The notes: generated by a model not told the origin, from the sequence alone. A stretch of 16,427 nt of DNA from UBA4615 sp044360485 (GCA_044360485.1 JBIKKG010000053.1:1-16427); one strand, 5' to 3'. Shown: positions 1 through 6,371, counted from the first letter of the stretch. Numbers and translations: made by a program.

Positions 1-243
1 ATAGGGGCCGCTCTCACCCCACTTGAAGGTCAGTCGCCACTGGTCATTGATTCGCACATGCCAGGCACCGTCGTATTCCTTCAGGTCGTTGCCGGGCGGG
101 GCCTTCATGAACCTCACCGAAGGCGCCGCGTCGAGTTGGGCCAACTTTCTCTCGGCCACGCTCTTGATGTTGACGAACCGGCGAGACTTGCCTGTGGTGA
201 AAAGGCTCTCCGTGTCGGAGCAGGCGAACGACTGGATCGACAT
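1..243 (-). CDS. higB: HigB-like type II toxin (RelE/ParE superfamily), partial
   Basis: The minus-strand frame is open from an ATG at 243 to the window edge, giving 81 residues without a stop; the C-terminus lies outside the window. HigB toxins are ribosome-dependent mRNA endonucleases neutralised by a HigA antitoxin. The reading is supported by the N-terminal MSIQSFACSDTESLF, the central RRFVNIKSVAERKLAQLDAA (about residues 25-44), PPGNDLKEYDG, and the late RINDQWRLTFKW core strand, all typical of HigB. Family members are about 92 residues, so perhaps ten are missing. A higA gene would be expected just beyond the left edge, but this is inferred from the usual toxin-first order. The start is fixed by the family N-terminus and by the promoter immediately upstream. 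No Shine-Dalgarno sequence precedes it, so the message may be leaderless. Confidence 0.88.
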   Translation of the reverse strand, partial: MSIQSFACSDTESLFTTGKSRRFVNIKSVAERKLAQLDAAPSVRFMKAPPGNDLKEYDGAWHVRINDQWRLTFKWGESGPY

Positions 244-250
244 GGGAGAG

Positions 251-279
251 ACGTTACCTGTTACCCGGTTAACAGTCAA
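251..279 (-). promoter_or_regulatory. Promoter with embedded palindromic operator for the left-edge higB
   Basis: On the minus strand a -35 box TTGACT (279-274) is followed by a 17-nt spacer and a -10 box TAACGT (256-251). The spacer and the end of the -35 box are filled by an 18-bp palindrome, CTGTTACCCGGTTAACAG (258-275), matching its own reverse complement at 16 of 18 positions. The -10 box ends 7 nt before the ATG, so transcription should begin at or next to the start codon. HigA-type antitoxins repress their own operon by binding such palindromes; that this one binds HigA is inferred. Confidence 0.6.
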
Positions 280-552
280 TTCGACAGTGTCTTGGTCATC
301 GCGCAAGCACGCACCGACGACACTCAGTTGGCCCTGCTGAGTGGAAAGCCCTGAACCTGAAGTTCGCGTCGGTCAGGTGGTGGCCGAGATCAGCCCGCTC
401 TACAGCGCGCCACAAACGGGCGTTCATGACTCCAGGCGGCCCCCCTCGCTGAACCCTTGGGGAGCAATCCGGGACTCCACCTTCCGTCGCGGCTTGTGCG
501 CTGCGTCCAGCGGCCCACCCTGCTGAGAGCGACGCTCAGCCCGCCGGGATGA
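280..552. other. Intergenic stretch with no recognisable gene
   Basis: Between the left-edge toxin promoter and the transposase relic I see no convincing gene on either strand. Short open frames exist in both directions, but none has a ribosome binding site, a recognisable motif or a family resemblance. The stretch borders a transposase relic and is probably decayed mobile or accessory DNA, although I cannot assign it to a known element. Confidence 0.5.
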
Positions 553-639
553 ACCTGCACGTGGAGTTACAACCATGACCGCCCACCCATGGCACTGGGC
601 GGCATGACCCCCAAGCAGCGCTTGGCTATGGCTGCATAA
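553..639 (+). pseudogene. IS3-family transposase (OrfB) C-terminal relic
   Basis: A plus-strand frame of 28 codons ending in TAA encodes the segment YNHDRPPMALGGMTPKQ followed by a short alanine-rich tail. This is the conserved end of the DDE integrase-type OrfB transposase of IS3-family elements, where the N-H-x-R-P-x-x-A-L-G-G-x-T-P pattern closes the protein. The frame is blocked by TGA at 550-552 and none of the catalytic DDE core is present upstream, so this is a remnant. Full-length OrfB proteins of the family are roughly 270-300 residues. The recognition rests on the family tail pattern from memory. Confidence 0.75.
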
Positions 640-678
640 TCCCTCTACTTCCATCCCCGTTGGAAATTGGGGGGACTA
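553..678 (+). mobile_element. Right-end remnant of an IS3-family insertion sequence
   Basis: After the transposase relic's stop codon come about 40 bp that resemble the right terminal inverted repeat of one IS3 subgroup: a TCTACTT stretch, then CCCCGTTGGAAAT and a terminal GGGGGGACTAC. The exact end near 678 is estimated. No left end is visible in the window, so the element has lost most of its body. It ends just upstream of the promoter of the next toxin gene. Confidence 0.55.
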
Positions 679-704
679 CGCCTGCGAGACAGGGGTCTGG
701 CAGT

Positions 705-734
705 TTGCGCCGCCCGTAGCCTTCGGGCTACAAT
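705..734 (+). promoter_or_regulatory. Promoter with hairpin/palindrome for the higB-higA pair
   Basis: A plausible -35 TTGCGC (705-710), an 18-nt spacer and a good -10 TACAAT (729-734) lie directly before the toxin ATG at 741. A perfect inverted repeat, GTAGCC-TTCG-GGCTAC (716-731), covers the spacer and half of the -10 box. This is where an autorepressing antitoxin would compete with RNA polymerase. The -10 ends 6 nt before the ATG, predicting a leaderless or nearly leaderless transcript. Operator function is inferred. Confidence 0.6.
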
Positions 735-740
735 TCGCCC

Positions 741-1034
741 ATGCGTGTAGACAAGACCCAGGCGTACGCTGACTGGATCGACTCACTTAAGGATCGCGCG
801 GGTCGGGCTCGAATTCTCGTACGGGTCGAGCGCCTGATCGACGGCAATCCTGGGCAGCATCGCAACCTGGCCGGTGGCATCAGCGAACTCAAGATCGACG
901 TCGGCCCGGGTTACAGGGTGTACTACACGCAGCGCGGAATACGCCTCCTGCTGCTTCTGGTCGAAGGCGACAAGTCAAGTCAGGCAGCGGATATCGAATT
1001 GGCCACCCAGTTGGCCCGCAATTTTCAGGAGTAG
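741..1034 (+). CDS. higB: RelE/HigB-type addiction module toxin
   Basis: This 97-residue protein belongs to the RelE/ParE superfamily, in the branch often named 'addiction module killer protein'. The diagnostic part is the middle and end: NLAGGISELKIDVGPGYRVYY (about residues 42-62), then a hydrophobic strand LLLLLVEGDKSS (69-80) and a C-terminal helix. Members act as ribosome-associated mRNA interferases held inactive by a HigA-family partner. The toxin comes first and the antitoxin follows after 6 nt, the usual order for hig loci. There is no Shine-Dalgarno sequence before the ATG, and the -10 box sits 6 nt upstream, so the start may be leaderless. It is a separate copy from the left-edge toxin and belongs to a different sub-branch. 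Confidence 0.9.
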   Translation: MRVDKTQAYADWIDSLKDRAGRARILVRVERLIDGNPGQHRNLAGGISELKIDVGPGYRVYYTQRGIRLLLLLVEGDKSSQAADIELATQLARNFQE

Positions 1035-1040
1035 AGCCAC

Positions 1041-1355
1041 ATGGCCCGCGTGTCCAACAAGTCTTCCAAGACGCGAACCACTCCATACGATGTCGCTGAG
1101 CATCTGCGCACACCGGAAGAGATGGCGGCATACCTTGACGCCTGGCTCGAGGAGGCGCCCGATGATGTTTCCGGCATCGCCAAGGCGCTGGGTGACATCG
1201 CACGAGCCAAGGGAATGACCCAAGTTGCCCTAGACGCCGGCCTGAGCCGCGAGAGCTTGTACCGGGCCCTCAGCGCCGACGGCAATCCGAGCTTCGCGAC
1301 GGTGCTGAAGGTTGCGCGCGCGTTGGGCGTCAAGTTCCACGCCCAACCGGTTTGA
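1041..1355 (+). CDS. higA: HigA-family antitoxin with Xre-type helix-turn-helix
   Basis: This is a 104-residue antitoxin and probable repressor of its own operon. The N-terminal portion (TTPYDVAEHLRTPEEMAAYLD, about residues 13-33) is characteristic of the addiction-module antidote family paired with the preceding toxin. A helix-turn-helix lies around residues 59-78 (MTQVALDAGLSRESLYRALS), followed by NPSFATVLKVARALG, the conserved closing helix of Cro/C1-type DNA-binding domains. An AGGAG ribosome binding site (1027-1031) lies in the last codons of the toxin gene, 9 nt before the ATG, so the antitoxin has a strong translation signal while the toxin has none. That difference fits the need for excess antitoxin. 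The palindrome at 716-731 is the likely target. Confidence 0.92.
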   Translation: MARVSNKSSKTRTTPYDVAEHLRTPEEMAAYLDAWLEEAPDDVSGIAKALGDIARAKGMTQVALDAGLSRESLYRALSADGNPSFATVLKVARALGVKFHAQPV

Positions 1356-1400
1356 CCGTCGTAGTTTGGCTTTATGGGACGGTTCACTTGCCCAATCATG

Positions 1401-1420
1401 CGCCCGCGAATTTCGGGGCG
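1401..1420 (+). other. Small hairpin downstream of higA
   Basis: An imperfect inverted repeat, CGCCCGCGAATTTCGGGGCG, forms about eight base pairs with one bulged G. It lies 45 nt after the higA stop. It lacks an adjacent T run, so it is probably not the main terminator; the stronger one is 30 nt further on. Confidence 0.3.
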
Positions 1421-1446
1421 GTTCAGGCATGTTTTAGGGTGCGTAC

Positions 1447-1476
1447 AAATAAAAACGCCCCGAAGGGCGCTTGTTT
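1447..1476. terminator. Bidirectional rho-independent terminator between higA and tRNA-Ser
   Basis: A six-pair stem closed by a four-base loop (ACGCCC-CGAA-GGGCGC, 1455-1470) is flanked by A-rich sequence on the left (AAATAAAAA, 1447-1455) and T-rich sequence on the right (TTGTTT, 1471-1476). Read leftward it gives a GC stem followed by TTTTTATTT, a strong terminator starting 16 nt past the tRNA 3' end. Read rightward it could also end the higBA transcript, with a weaker T tract. Confidence 0.8.
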
Positions 1477-1486
1477 ACTGGCTGTC

Positions 1487-1577
1487 TGGCGGAGACGGAG
1501 GGATTCGAACCCTCGATGCGCTTTTGGCACATACTCCCTTAGCAGGGGAGCACCTTCGGCCTCTCGGTCACGTCTCC
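1487..1577 (-). tRNA. tRNA-Ser (anticodon GCU)
   Basis: On the minus strand the gene folds as a class II tRNA of 91 nt. The acceptor stem GGAGACG pairs with CGTCTCC, followed by discriminator G and an encoded CCA (1487-1489). The anticodon loop reads CTGCTAA, giving anticodon GCT for AGC/AGU serine codons. A long variable arm and the T-arm GGTTCGAATCC are present. The long variable arm and the serine anticodon agree. The gene is intact, with a terminator directly downstream and accessory DNA beyond it. Its position after lysC is one I remember from other Burkholderiales. Confidence 0.97.
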
Positions 1578-1587
1578 GGAATCTCGA

Positions 1588-1593
1588 ATTCTA
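1588..1593 (-). promoter_or_regulatory. Probable -10 box of the tRNA-Ser promoter
   Basis: Read leftward, TAGAAT ends 10 nt before the tRNA 5' end, the right distance for a -10 element of a tRNA promoter. No convincing -35 box is visible at 16-18 nt upstream, so the assignment rests on the single hexamer and its position. Confidence 0.45.
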
Positions 1594-1661
1594 GCACGGG
1601 GGTTTTTAACGTCTGCCCCTGGAAGTCAGCCGATACGCCCGCCGCGCAAGCCGCCGGTCGC

Positions 1662-1727
1662 CTAAAGTTCCCCCAGTTCGCTCAGCCAGGCCCACTGCGT
1701 ATCGGTCAGGCCCGACGCACGACTCAT
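1662..1727 (-). CDS. Possible 21-residue small ORF coupled to the crotonase gene
   Basis: The stop codon of the enoyl-CoA hydratase gene overlaps a new start codon (ATGA), opening a 21-codon frame that encodes MSRASGLTDTQWAWLSELGE plus a final leucine, then TAG. No family is recognised. The overlap would permit translational coupling, but such overlaps also arise by chance in dense GC-rich DNA. Too short to judge from one sequence. Confidence 0.2.
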   Translation of the reverse strand: MSRASGLTDTQWAWLSELGEL

Positions 1728-2527
1728 CGCCCTGTATACGGCTTGGGTGGGCGTTTCTCGGTAAACGCCCGGGCGCTTTCTCGAAAGTCGTCGGTTAGGT
1801 GCAATTTGAGCGGGTCAGTCAGCAGGGAAGCGCGCCGTTCGGCTTCCTCGATTTCGGCGCGCCGAGCACGCACTGCCGCCCGCACGCTCAGCGGTGGATT
1901 GGCGGCAATCTTGCGCGCTAGCGTCTGGGCATGCTCCATGCGCGTACCTGCCGGCACCAGGTGCTCTACCACCCCGGCGCGGTGCGCCTCTTCGGCCGTG
2001 AACCATCGCCCGGTCAGGGTGACATCCCAGGCAAAGCTCGGCACCCCGCGCGCGCGCAGCAAATAGCCATAGCGCACTGGTGACAGACCACGCGTCGTCT
2101 CAGTCACCTGAAAGCGCGTGCCCTCCTCCACCACCAGTTGATCGGTGCTCAGTGCCACGCCCAGACCCATGCCGATGGCATAGCCATGGATGGCGCCAAT
2201 GACCGGCTTCCAGTTGGTGGCATGCGTGAAGAGATCGGCCCCGCGTGCGCCATGCCCTTCCGGGCCGCCCAGCGTCTGGAGTTCCTCGCGCGTGCGCAAC
2301 TGACGCTGCTGCACATCGGCACCACTCGAAAACGCGCGCCCTGCGCCCGACAGCACGGCGACCAACGCATCGTCATCGGTATCGAATCGGCGCAGCGCAG
2401 CAATGAGCGCCAGGACCAACTCATCGCTGAAGGCATTGAGCTTGTCGGGGCGATTCAGTGTGAGCTGAACGATCGAGCCTTCGCGCTGATACAGCACCAG
2501 TTCGTCGGCGGCAGGGGTAACGGTCAT
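1724..2527 (-). CDS. Enoyl-CoA hydratase/isomerase family protein (crotonase fold)
   Basis: This is a 267-residue crotonase-superfamily enzyme expected to act on a CoA thioester, for example in fatty-acid or aromatic-acid breakdown. The start at 2527 is chosen because AAGGAG lies 6 nt upstream and the protein then has family length; a longer upstream reading has no such signal. Oxyanion-hole segments are visible: SGAGRAFSSGAD (60-71) and IHGYAIGMGLGVALSTD (113-129). Of the two catalytic glutamates of classical hydratases, the second is present (E143 in TETTRGLSP), but the position of the first is glycine (G123). It may therefore not be a standard hydratase; an isomerase or other crotonase activity is possible. 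It follows lysC after 143 bp with no obvious functional link. Confidence 0.88.
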   Translation of the reverse strand: MTVTPAADELVLYQREGSIVQLTLNRPDKLNAFSDELVLALIAALRRFDTDDDALVAVLSGAGRAFSSGADVQQRQLRTREELQTLGGPEGHGARGADLFTHATNWKPVIGAIHGYAIGMGLGVALSTDQLVVEEGTRFQVTETTRGLSPVRYGYLLRARGVPSFAWDVTLTGRWFTAEEAHRAGVVEHLVPAGTRMEHAQTLARKIAANPPLSVRAAVRARRAEIEEAERRASLLTDPLKLHLTDDFRESARAFTEKRPPKPYTGR

Positions 2528-2641
2528 GGTGGTCTCCTTAACGGCCGCGCACAGTGTGCAGGCGCCAGTCTCGCCAGGCAGTATGGGACTCGCGCGAAGC
2601 ATCAGTGAGTGAGAGCGCCATGAATCGGCACACATCGGCCC

Positions 2642-2664
2642 GTGACCGCCCGATGTGACCGCCC
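2642..2664. repeat. Two direct copies of GTGACCGCCC, 13 bp apart
   Basis: The ten-base sequence GTGACCGCCC occurs at 2642-2651 and again at 2655-2664, separated by GAT, in the gap between lysC and the crotonase gene. The 13-bp period places the copies slightly more than one helical turn apart. It could be a regulator site or a chance duplication. Confidence 0.5.
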
Positions 2665-2670
2665 AGAGTC

Positions 2671-3924
2671 TTAGGCGGCCTGCTCCAGATCGAAAGCCTT
2701 ATGCAGCGCACGCACCGCCAGCTCGAGATACTTATCTTCGATGACGACAGAAATTTTGATTTCGCTGGTGGAGATCATCTGGATGTTGATGCCCTCCTGG
2801 GAGAGCGTCTGGAACATCTTGCTGGCGATGCCGACGTGCGAACGCATGCCGATGCCCACCACCGAGACCTTGGCGATCTTGGGATCGCCCACGATGCTGC
2901 CGGCGTTGACCGCGGGCTTGACCGTGCTGTTCAGTACATCGAGCGCCTTCTGGTACTCGCCGCGAGCCACCGTGAACGAGAAGTCGGTCATGCCGTTGGT
3001 ACTCTGATTCTGGATGATCATGTCGACATCGACATTGGCTGCAGCCACCGGCCCCAGGATCTGATAAGCCACGCCGGGCCGATCGGGCACATGGGTGAGC
3101 GTGATCTTTGCTTCGTCGCGGGCAAAAGCAATACCCGAAATGACTGCCTGTTCCATCGTTGCATCTTCCTCGAAGGTGATCAGCGTGCCGGACGCCATCT
3201 CGGTGGCCAGATCCATGTCGGGCGGCGTGAGGCTGGAAAGTACGCGCGTTTTGACCTTGTATTTGCCTGCAAATTCCACCGAACGGATCTGCAGGACCTT
3301 GGAGCCCAGGCTCGCCATCTCGAGCATCTCCTCGAAGGTGATGCGCGGTAGCCTTCGCGCCTCGGGCACGATGCGCGGGTCGGTGGTGTAAACCCCGTCC
3401 ACATCGGTATAGATCAGGCACTCCTCTGCACCCATCGCTGCGGCCACCGCCACGGCAGAGGTATCGGAGCCGCCCCGCCCCAGCGTCGTGATATGCCCGT
3501 TGGGGTCCACCCCCTGAAAGCCTGTGACGATCACCACGCGGCCTGCGTCGAGGTCAGCGCGCACGCGGGCATCGTCAATCGACTGGATCCGCGCCTTGGT
3601 GAAGGCACTGTCGGTGCGCACCGGCACTTGCCAGCCGGCATAGCTGACTGCGTCCACCCCAATGGCCTTGAGCGCCATGGCGAGCAGACCCACCGAGACC
3701 TGCTCACCGGTGGAGGCGATCATGTCGAGTTCACGCGGATCGGGGGGCGACTGCAACTCGGTTGCCAGGCCGATGAGACGGTTGGTTTCACCCGACATGG
3801 CCGAAGGGACGACCACCATGCGGTGCCCGGCCTTGTGCCACTTGGCCACGCGTTGGGCCACGTTGCGGATGCGTTCAACGGACCCCATGGAGGTGCCGCC
3901 GTATTTGTGAACGATGAGAGCCAT
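2671..3924 (-). CDS. lysC: Aspartate kinase
   Basis: This 417-residue enzyme phosphorylates aspartate, the first step toward lysine, threonine, methionine and diaminopimelate. The kinase domain opens with the signature KYGGTSMGSVERI (7-19), with substrate-site residues in STGEQVS (71-77) and the nucleotide loop GRGGSDTSAVA (149-159) followed by TDVDGVYTTDPR (173-184). Two ACT regulatory domains follow, around 265-335 and 350-415 (GIGMRSHVGIASKMF, then ISTSEIKISVV), as in feedback-inhibited aspartokinases. The start at 3924 gives the family N-terminus MALIVHKYGG; the frame is open further upstream, but that sequence overlaps tilS and has no similarity to the family. The gene starts 52 nt after tilS and probably belongs to the same transcript. 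Confidence 0.97.
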   Translation of the reverse strand: MALIVHKYGGTSMGSVERIRNVAQRVAKWHKAGHRMVVVPSAMSGETNRLIGLATELQSPPDPRELDMIASTGEQVSVGLLAMALKAIGVDAVSYAGWQVPVRTDSAFTKARIQSIDDARVRADLDAGRVVIVTGFQGVDPNGHITTLGRGGSDTSAVAVAAAMGAEECLIYTDVDGVYTTDPRIVPEARRLPRITFEEMLEMASLGSKVLQIRSVEFAGKYKVKTRVLSSLTPPDMDLATEMASGTLITFEEDATMEQAVISGIAFARDEAKITLTHVPDRPGVAYQILGPVAAANVDVDMIIQNQSTNGMTDFSFTVARGEYQKALDVLNSTVKPAVNAGSIVGDPKIAKVSVVGIGMRSHVGIASKMFQTLSQEGINIQMISTSEIKISVVIEDKYLELAVRALHKAFDLEQAA

Positions 3925-3976
3925 CGGTGCGCGCCGCCCATGCAAGGCAGCTTTCCTGCTGACAAAACCGTCGATT

Positions 3977-5434
3977 TTACTCGATCGCGGCACCGGGTTT
4001 GAGGGCCGGCCGCATCGCGTTTGAATCCAGTGCGCGCGGACCAAACCATGCCAGCTCCGGGTGGATCTGTGCGCCCTCGGGCGCCCAGTCCAATCGAATG
4101 CCAGGCGACGACCACGGCCAGTCGCTGCTACGGTCCATACCAAAGGGGGCCGCCATGAGCACCCGGCCCCGCACGCACACCACGGGCAGCGCAGGCCGCA
4201 CCCAAGTCGGAAGGCCCGCCTCTTGCCACAACTTGCGCACGTCACGGGATCGACCGGCCTGATGCGGGCGAAAACGGTCTGAGCCATGCCCGGTGCGCAC
4301 CACGAGAGCCTGCGCGCGTAACCACTGGGCTGACAGGCCGTCAGGCGCAGGCTGAAACAGCAGTCGGCCCGAGGCCGGTAAATCGATGTGTGGCTCACCC
4401 TGCCAGGGTGGCAAGGCGGTCGGTTCATGGGTCAGCCGCGCAGCCTCGATGGCGGGCATCGGCATCGCGAAGACGCAATCGCGGTAGCGCCGAAGCATGA
4501 GCGCCTCGTGCCTGATCTGCGCCTGCGGGCCTTCGGCATCGATCAATTGCGCGCGCATCGCCTGCAGTCGGGCGGCTGTGGGCATCGCACAGCCAAGCGT
4601 GCGCAGCCAGACACGCAGCGTCATGGCAATCCGCGCATCAGGCAGTGTGCGAAGGCCACGTCGATCGAAGGCCTGCAGGCCTTGGGGTGCGCAGCGCGCC
4701 GCTTGCAGATCGGCCTGCGCCTGGGCATGCAACACCTCGCGCGCTTGGCGCAGATGTGCCAGCACGTCTGGAAGCTGTTCGCCCAGGCCTGGCAGGGTCC
4801 GGGACAAGACCGGTAGCACCTGATGACGGATGGCATTGCGACGCAAGCGCTCATCGTCGTTGCTCGGGTCTTCAATCCAATGCAATCCGGCGTGTTGCGC
4901 ATACCGCTGCAACACGGTGCGCGAGACATCCAGCAGAGGTCTGATCAGCAACACCCCATCGCGCTGATCTCTTGTTGCCATGCCGCACAGGCCGTCCAGA
5001 CCACTGCCGCGCGTCATGGCCAGCAATAGCGTTTCAAGCTGGTCATCAGCATGGTGAGCCGTCAGTAGTGCCGCAGCCCCGCTGTCACGACAGGCTGCGT
5101 ACAGTAAACGGTAGCGCGCTGCGCGCGCCCAGCCTTCGACATTGGCGCCCGAAGGCACCGGGCTGCCGATGCGCAAGCAGCGCGCCGACACACCGAGTGC
5201 ATGCGCGCGATCGGCACAGTGCGTGGCCCATCCGTCGGCAGCAGGCTGCAGCCCGTGATGCACATGCAGTGCGATCACGGATGACGGCCCAACCACTTGG
5301 ACCGCCGCATGCAGGAGCACGGACGAATCGAGGCCACCGCTGAACGCAATGGCCAGGGGCTGCGAGGGGCTGATCGACAGCCCAGCGAGCGCGCCCCTTA
5401 GCGACGCATCAACCGAGTTCCTTGACCTTGCCAT
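3977..5434 (-). CDS. tilS: tRNA(Ile)-lysidine synthetase TilS
   Basis: TilS attaches lysine to C34 of the AUA-reading tRNA-Ile, changing both its charging and its codon. The N-terminal PP-loop ATPase motif SGGLDSS is at residues 32-38, followed by HHADDQLET (127-135) and the tRNA-contact segment DPSNDD with downstream RRNAIRH (about 189-204). The C-terminal TilS domain is visible as DRFRPHQAGRSRDVRKLWQE and the following VRPALPVVCVRG. With a start at 5434 the protein has 485 residues, and the ATP loop sits where it should. This start overlaps the end of accA by 26 nt; the frame continues upstream only inside accA. No clear ribosome binding site is visible, so translation may be coupled to accA. 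Confidence 0.95.
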   Translation of the reverse strand: MARSRNSVDASLRGALAGLSISPSQPLAIAFSGGLDSSVLLHAAVQVVGPSSVIALHVHHGLQPAADGWATHCADRAHALGVSARCLRIGSPVPSGANVEGWARAARYRLLYAACRDSGAAALLTAHHADDQLETLLLAMTRGSGLDGLCGMATRDQRDGVLLIRPLLDVSRTVLQRYAQHAGLHWIEDPSNDDERLRRNAIRHQVLPVLSRTLPGLGEQLPDVLAHLRQAREVLHAQAQADLQAARCAPQGLQAFDRRGLRTLPDARIAMTLRVWLRTLGCAMPTAARLQAMRAQLIDAEGPQAQIRHEALMLRRYRDCVFAMPMPAIEAARLTHEPTALPPWQGEPHIDLPASGRLLFQPAPDGLSAQWLRAQALVVRTGHGSDRFRPHQAGRSRDVRKLWQEAGLPTWVRPALPVVCVRGRVLMAAPFGMDRSSDWPWSSPGIRLDWAPEGAQIHPELAWFGPRALDSNAMRPALKPGAAIE

Positions 5435-6371
5435 AGGCCAGAATCCGCTGCTGGCGCTGCCGCACCAGTTCGGCTGGCTTGATGTTCTGGAACTGGCGCA
5501 GCGCCTCACCCAGCGCACGCTTGAGCATCAGGGCCATTTGTGCGGGGTCACGATGCGCCCCGCCGAGGGGCTCATTGACAATGCGGTCAATCAGACCCAG
5601 CGCCTTGAGCCGATGCGCCGTGATGCCCATGATCTCGGCCGCCTCAGGCGCTTTTTCAGCGCTCTTCCACAGAATGGCTGCGCAGCCCTCGGGCGAAATG
5701 ACCGAGTACACCGCGTGCTGCAGCATCAGGACGCAATCGGCCACGGCAATGGCCAACGCCCCGCCCGAGCCGCCTTCACCGATCACCGTGGTGATGATCG
5801 GCACCTTCAACTCGGCCATGGCGAACAGGTTGTGGCCAATGGCCTCGGACTGCCCGCGCTCCTCGGCACCGATGCCGGGAAATGCGCCAGGCGTATCCAC
5901 AAAGGTCAGGACCGGCAAGCCGAATTTCTCGGCGGTGCGCAGCAGGCGCAGTGCCTTGCGATAGCCCTCGGGGCGCGGCATGCCGAAATTGCGCAGCACC
6001 TTTTCCTTGGTATCGTGCCCTTTCTGGTGGCCGATGATCATGACCGGCTGCCCGTTGAACCGGGCCAGCCCGCCCACGATGGAAGGGTCGTCCGCAAAGC
6101 TGCGGTCGCCGTGCATCTCGTGGAAATCGGTGAAGATCGAAGCGATGTAGTCGAGCGTGTAGGGACGCTGCGGATGGCGCGCCACCTGAGCCACCTGCCA
6201 GGGCGTGAGCCGCGTGTAGGTGTCCTTGACCAGCGCATCGGCCTTTTTCTGCAGGCGGGAAATTTCGTCGGCAATGTCGACGGCGGAATCATCCTGCACG
6301 AAGCGCAGTTCCTCGATCTTGGCCTCGAGTTCGGCAATCGGTTGCTCGAATTCCAGAAAGCTTGTCTTCAT
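5409..6371 (-). CDS. accA: Acetyl-CoA carboxylase carboxyltransferase subunit alpha
   Basis: AccA pairs with AccD to form the carboxyltransferase that moves CO2 from biotin to acetyl-CoA, giving malonyl-CoA for fatty-acid synthesis. The 320-residue length is normal. The N-terminus MKTSFLEFEQPIAELEAKIE, HEMHGDRSFADDPSIVGG (84-101), GHQKGHDTKEK (114-124), FVDTPGAFPG (157-166), GEGGSGGAL (198-206) and SPEGCA (226-231) are hallmark segments. The start at 6371 gives the family N-terminus; a longer upstream reading would run through the preceding glycosylase gene. It begins 7 nt after that gene and overlaps tilS at its end, so it lies inside a tightly packed leftward operon. Confidence 0.97.
   Translation of the reverse strand: MKTSFLEFEQPIAELEAKIEELRFVQDDSAVDIADEISRLQKKADALVKDTYTRLTPWQVAQVARHPQRPYTLDYIASIFTDFHEMHGDRSFADDPSIVGGLARFNGQPVMIIGHQKGHDTKEKVLRNFGMPRPEGYRKALRLLRTAEKFGLPVLTFVDTPGAFPGIGAEERGQSEAIGHNLFAMAELKVPIITTVIGEGGSGGALAIAVADCVLMLQHAVYSVISPEGCAAILWKSAEKAPEAAEIMGITAHRLKALGLIDRIVNEPLGGAHRDPAQMALMLKRALGEALRQFQNIKPAELVRQRQQRILAYGKVKELG

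Noticed and set aside
23..354. Plus-strand frames at the left edge
   Set aside because: They are antisense to the HigB toxin, whose minus-strand reading has clear family motifs and a matching promoter.
424..654. Minus-strand frame of 76 codons across the transposase relic
   Set aside because: It runs antisense to the recognisable transposase tail, has no ribosome binding site and no motif.
1374..2066. Plus-strand frame of 230 codons across tRNA-Ser and the crotonase end
   Set aside because: It reads through an intact tRNA gene and antisense to a well-supported enzyme, and has no recognisable domain.
3925..4428. N-terminal extension of aspartate kinase by about 168 residues
   Set aside because: The extension lies inside tilS in another frame, has no aspartokinase similarity, and the family N-terminus MALIVHKYGG begins exactly at 3924.
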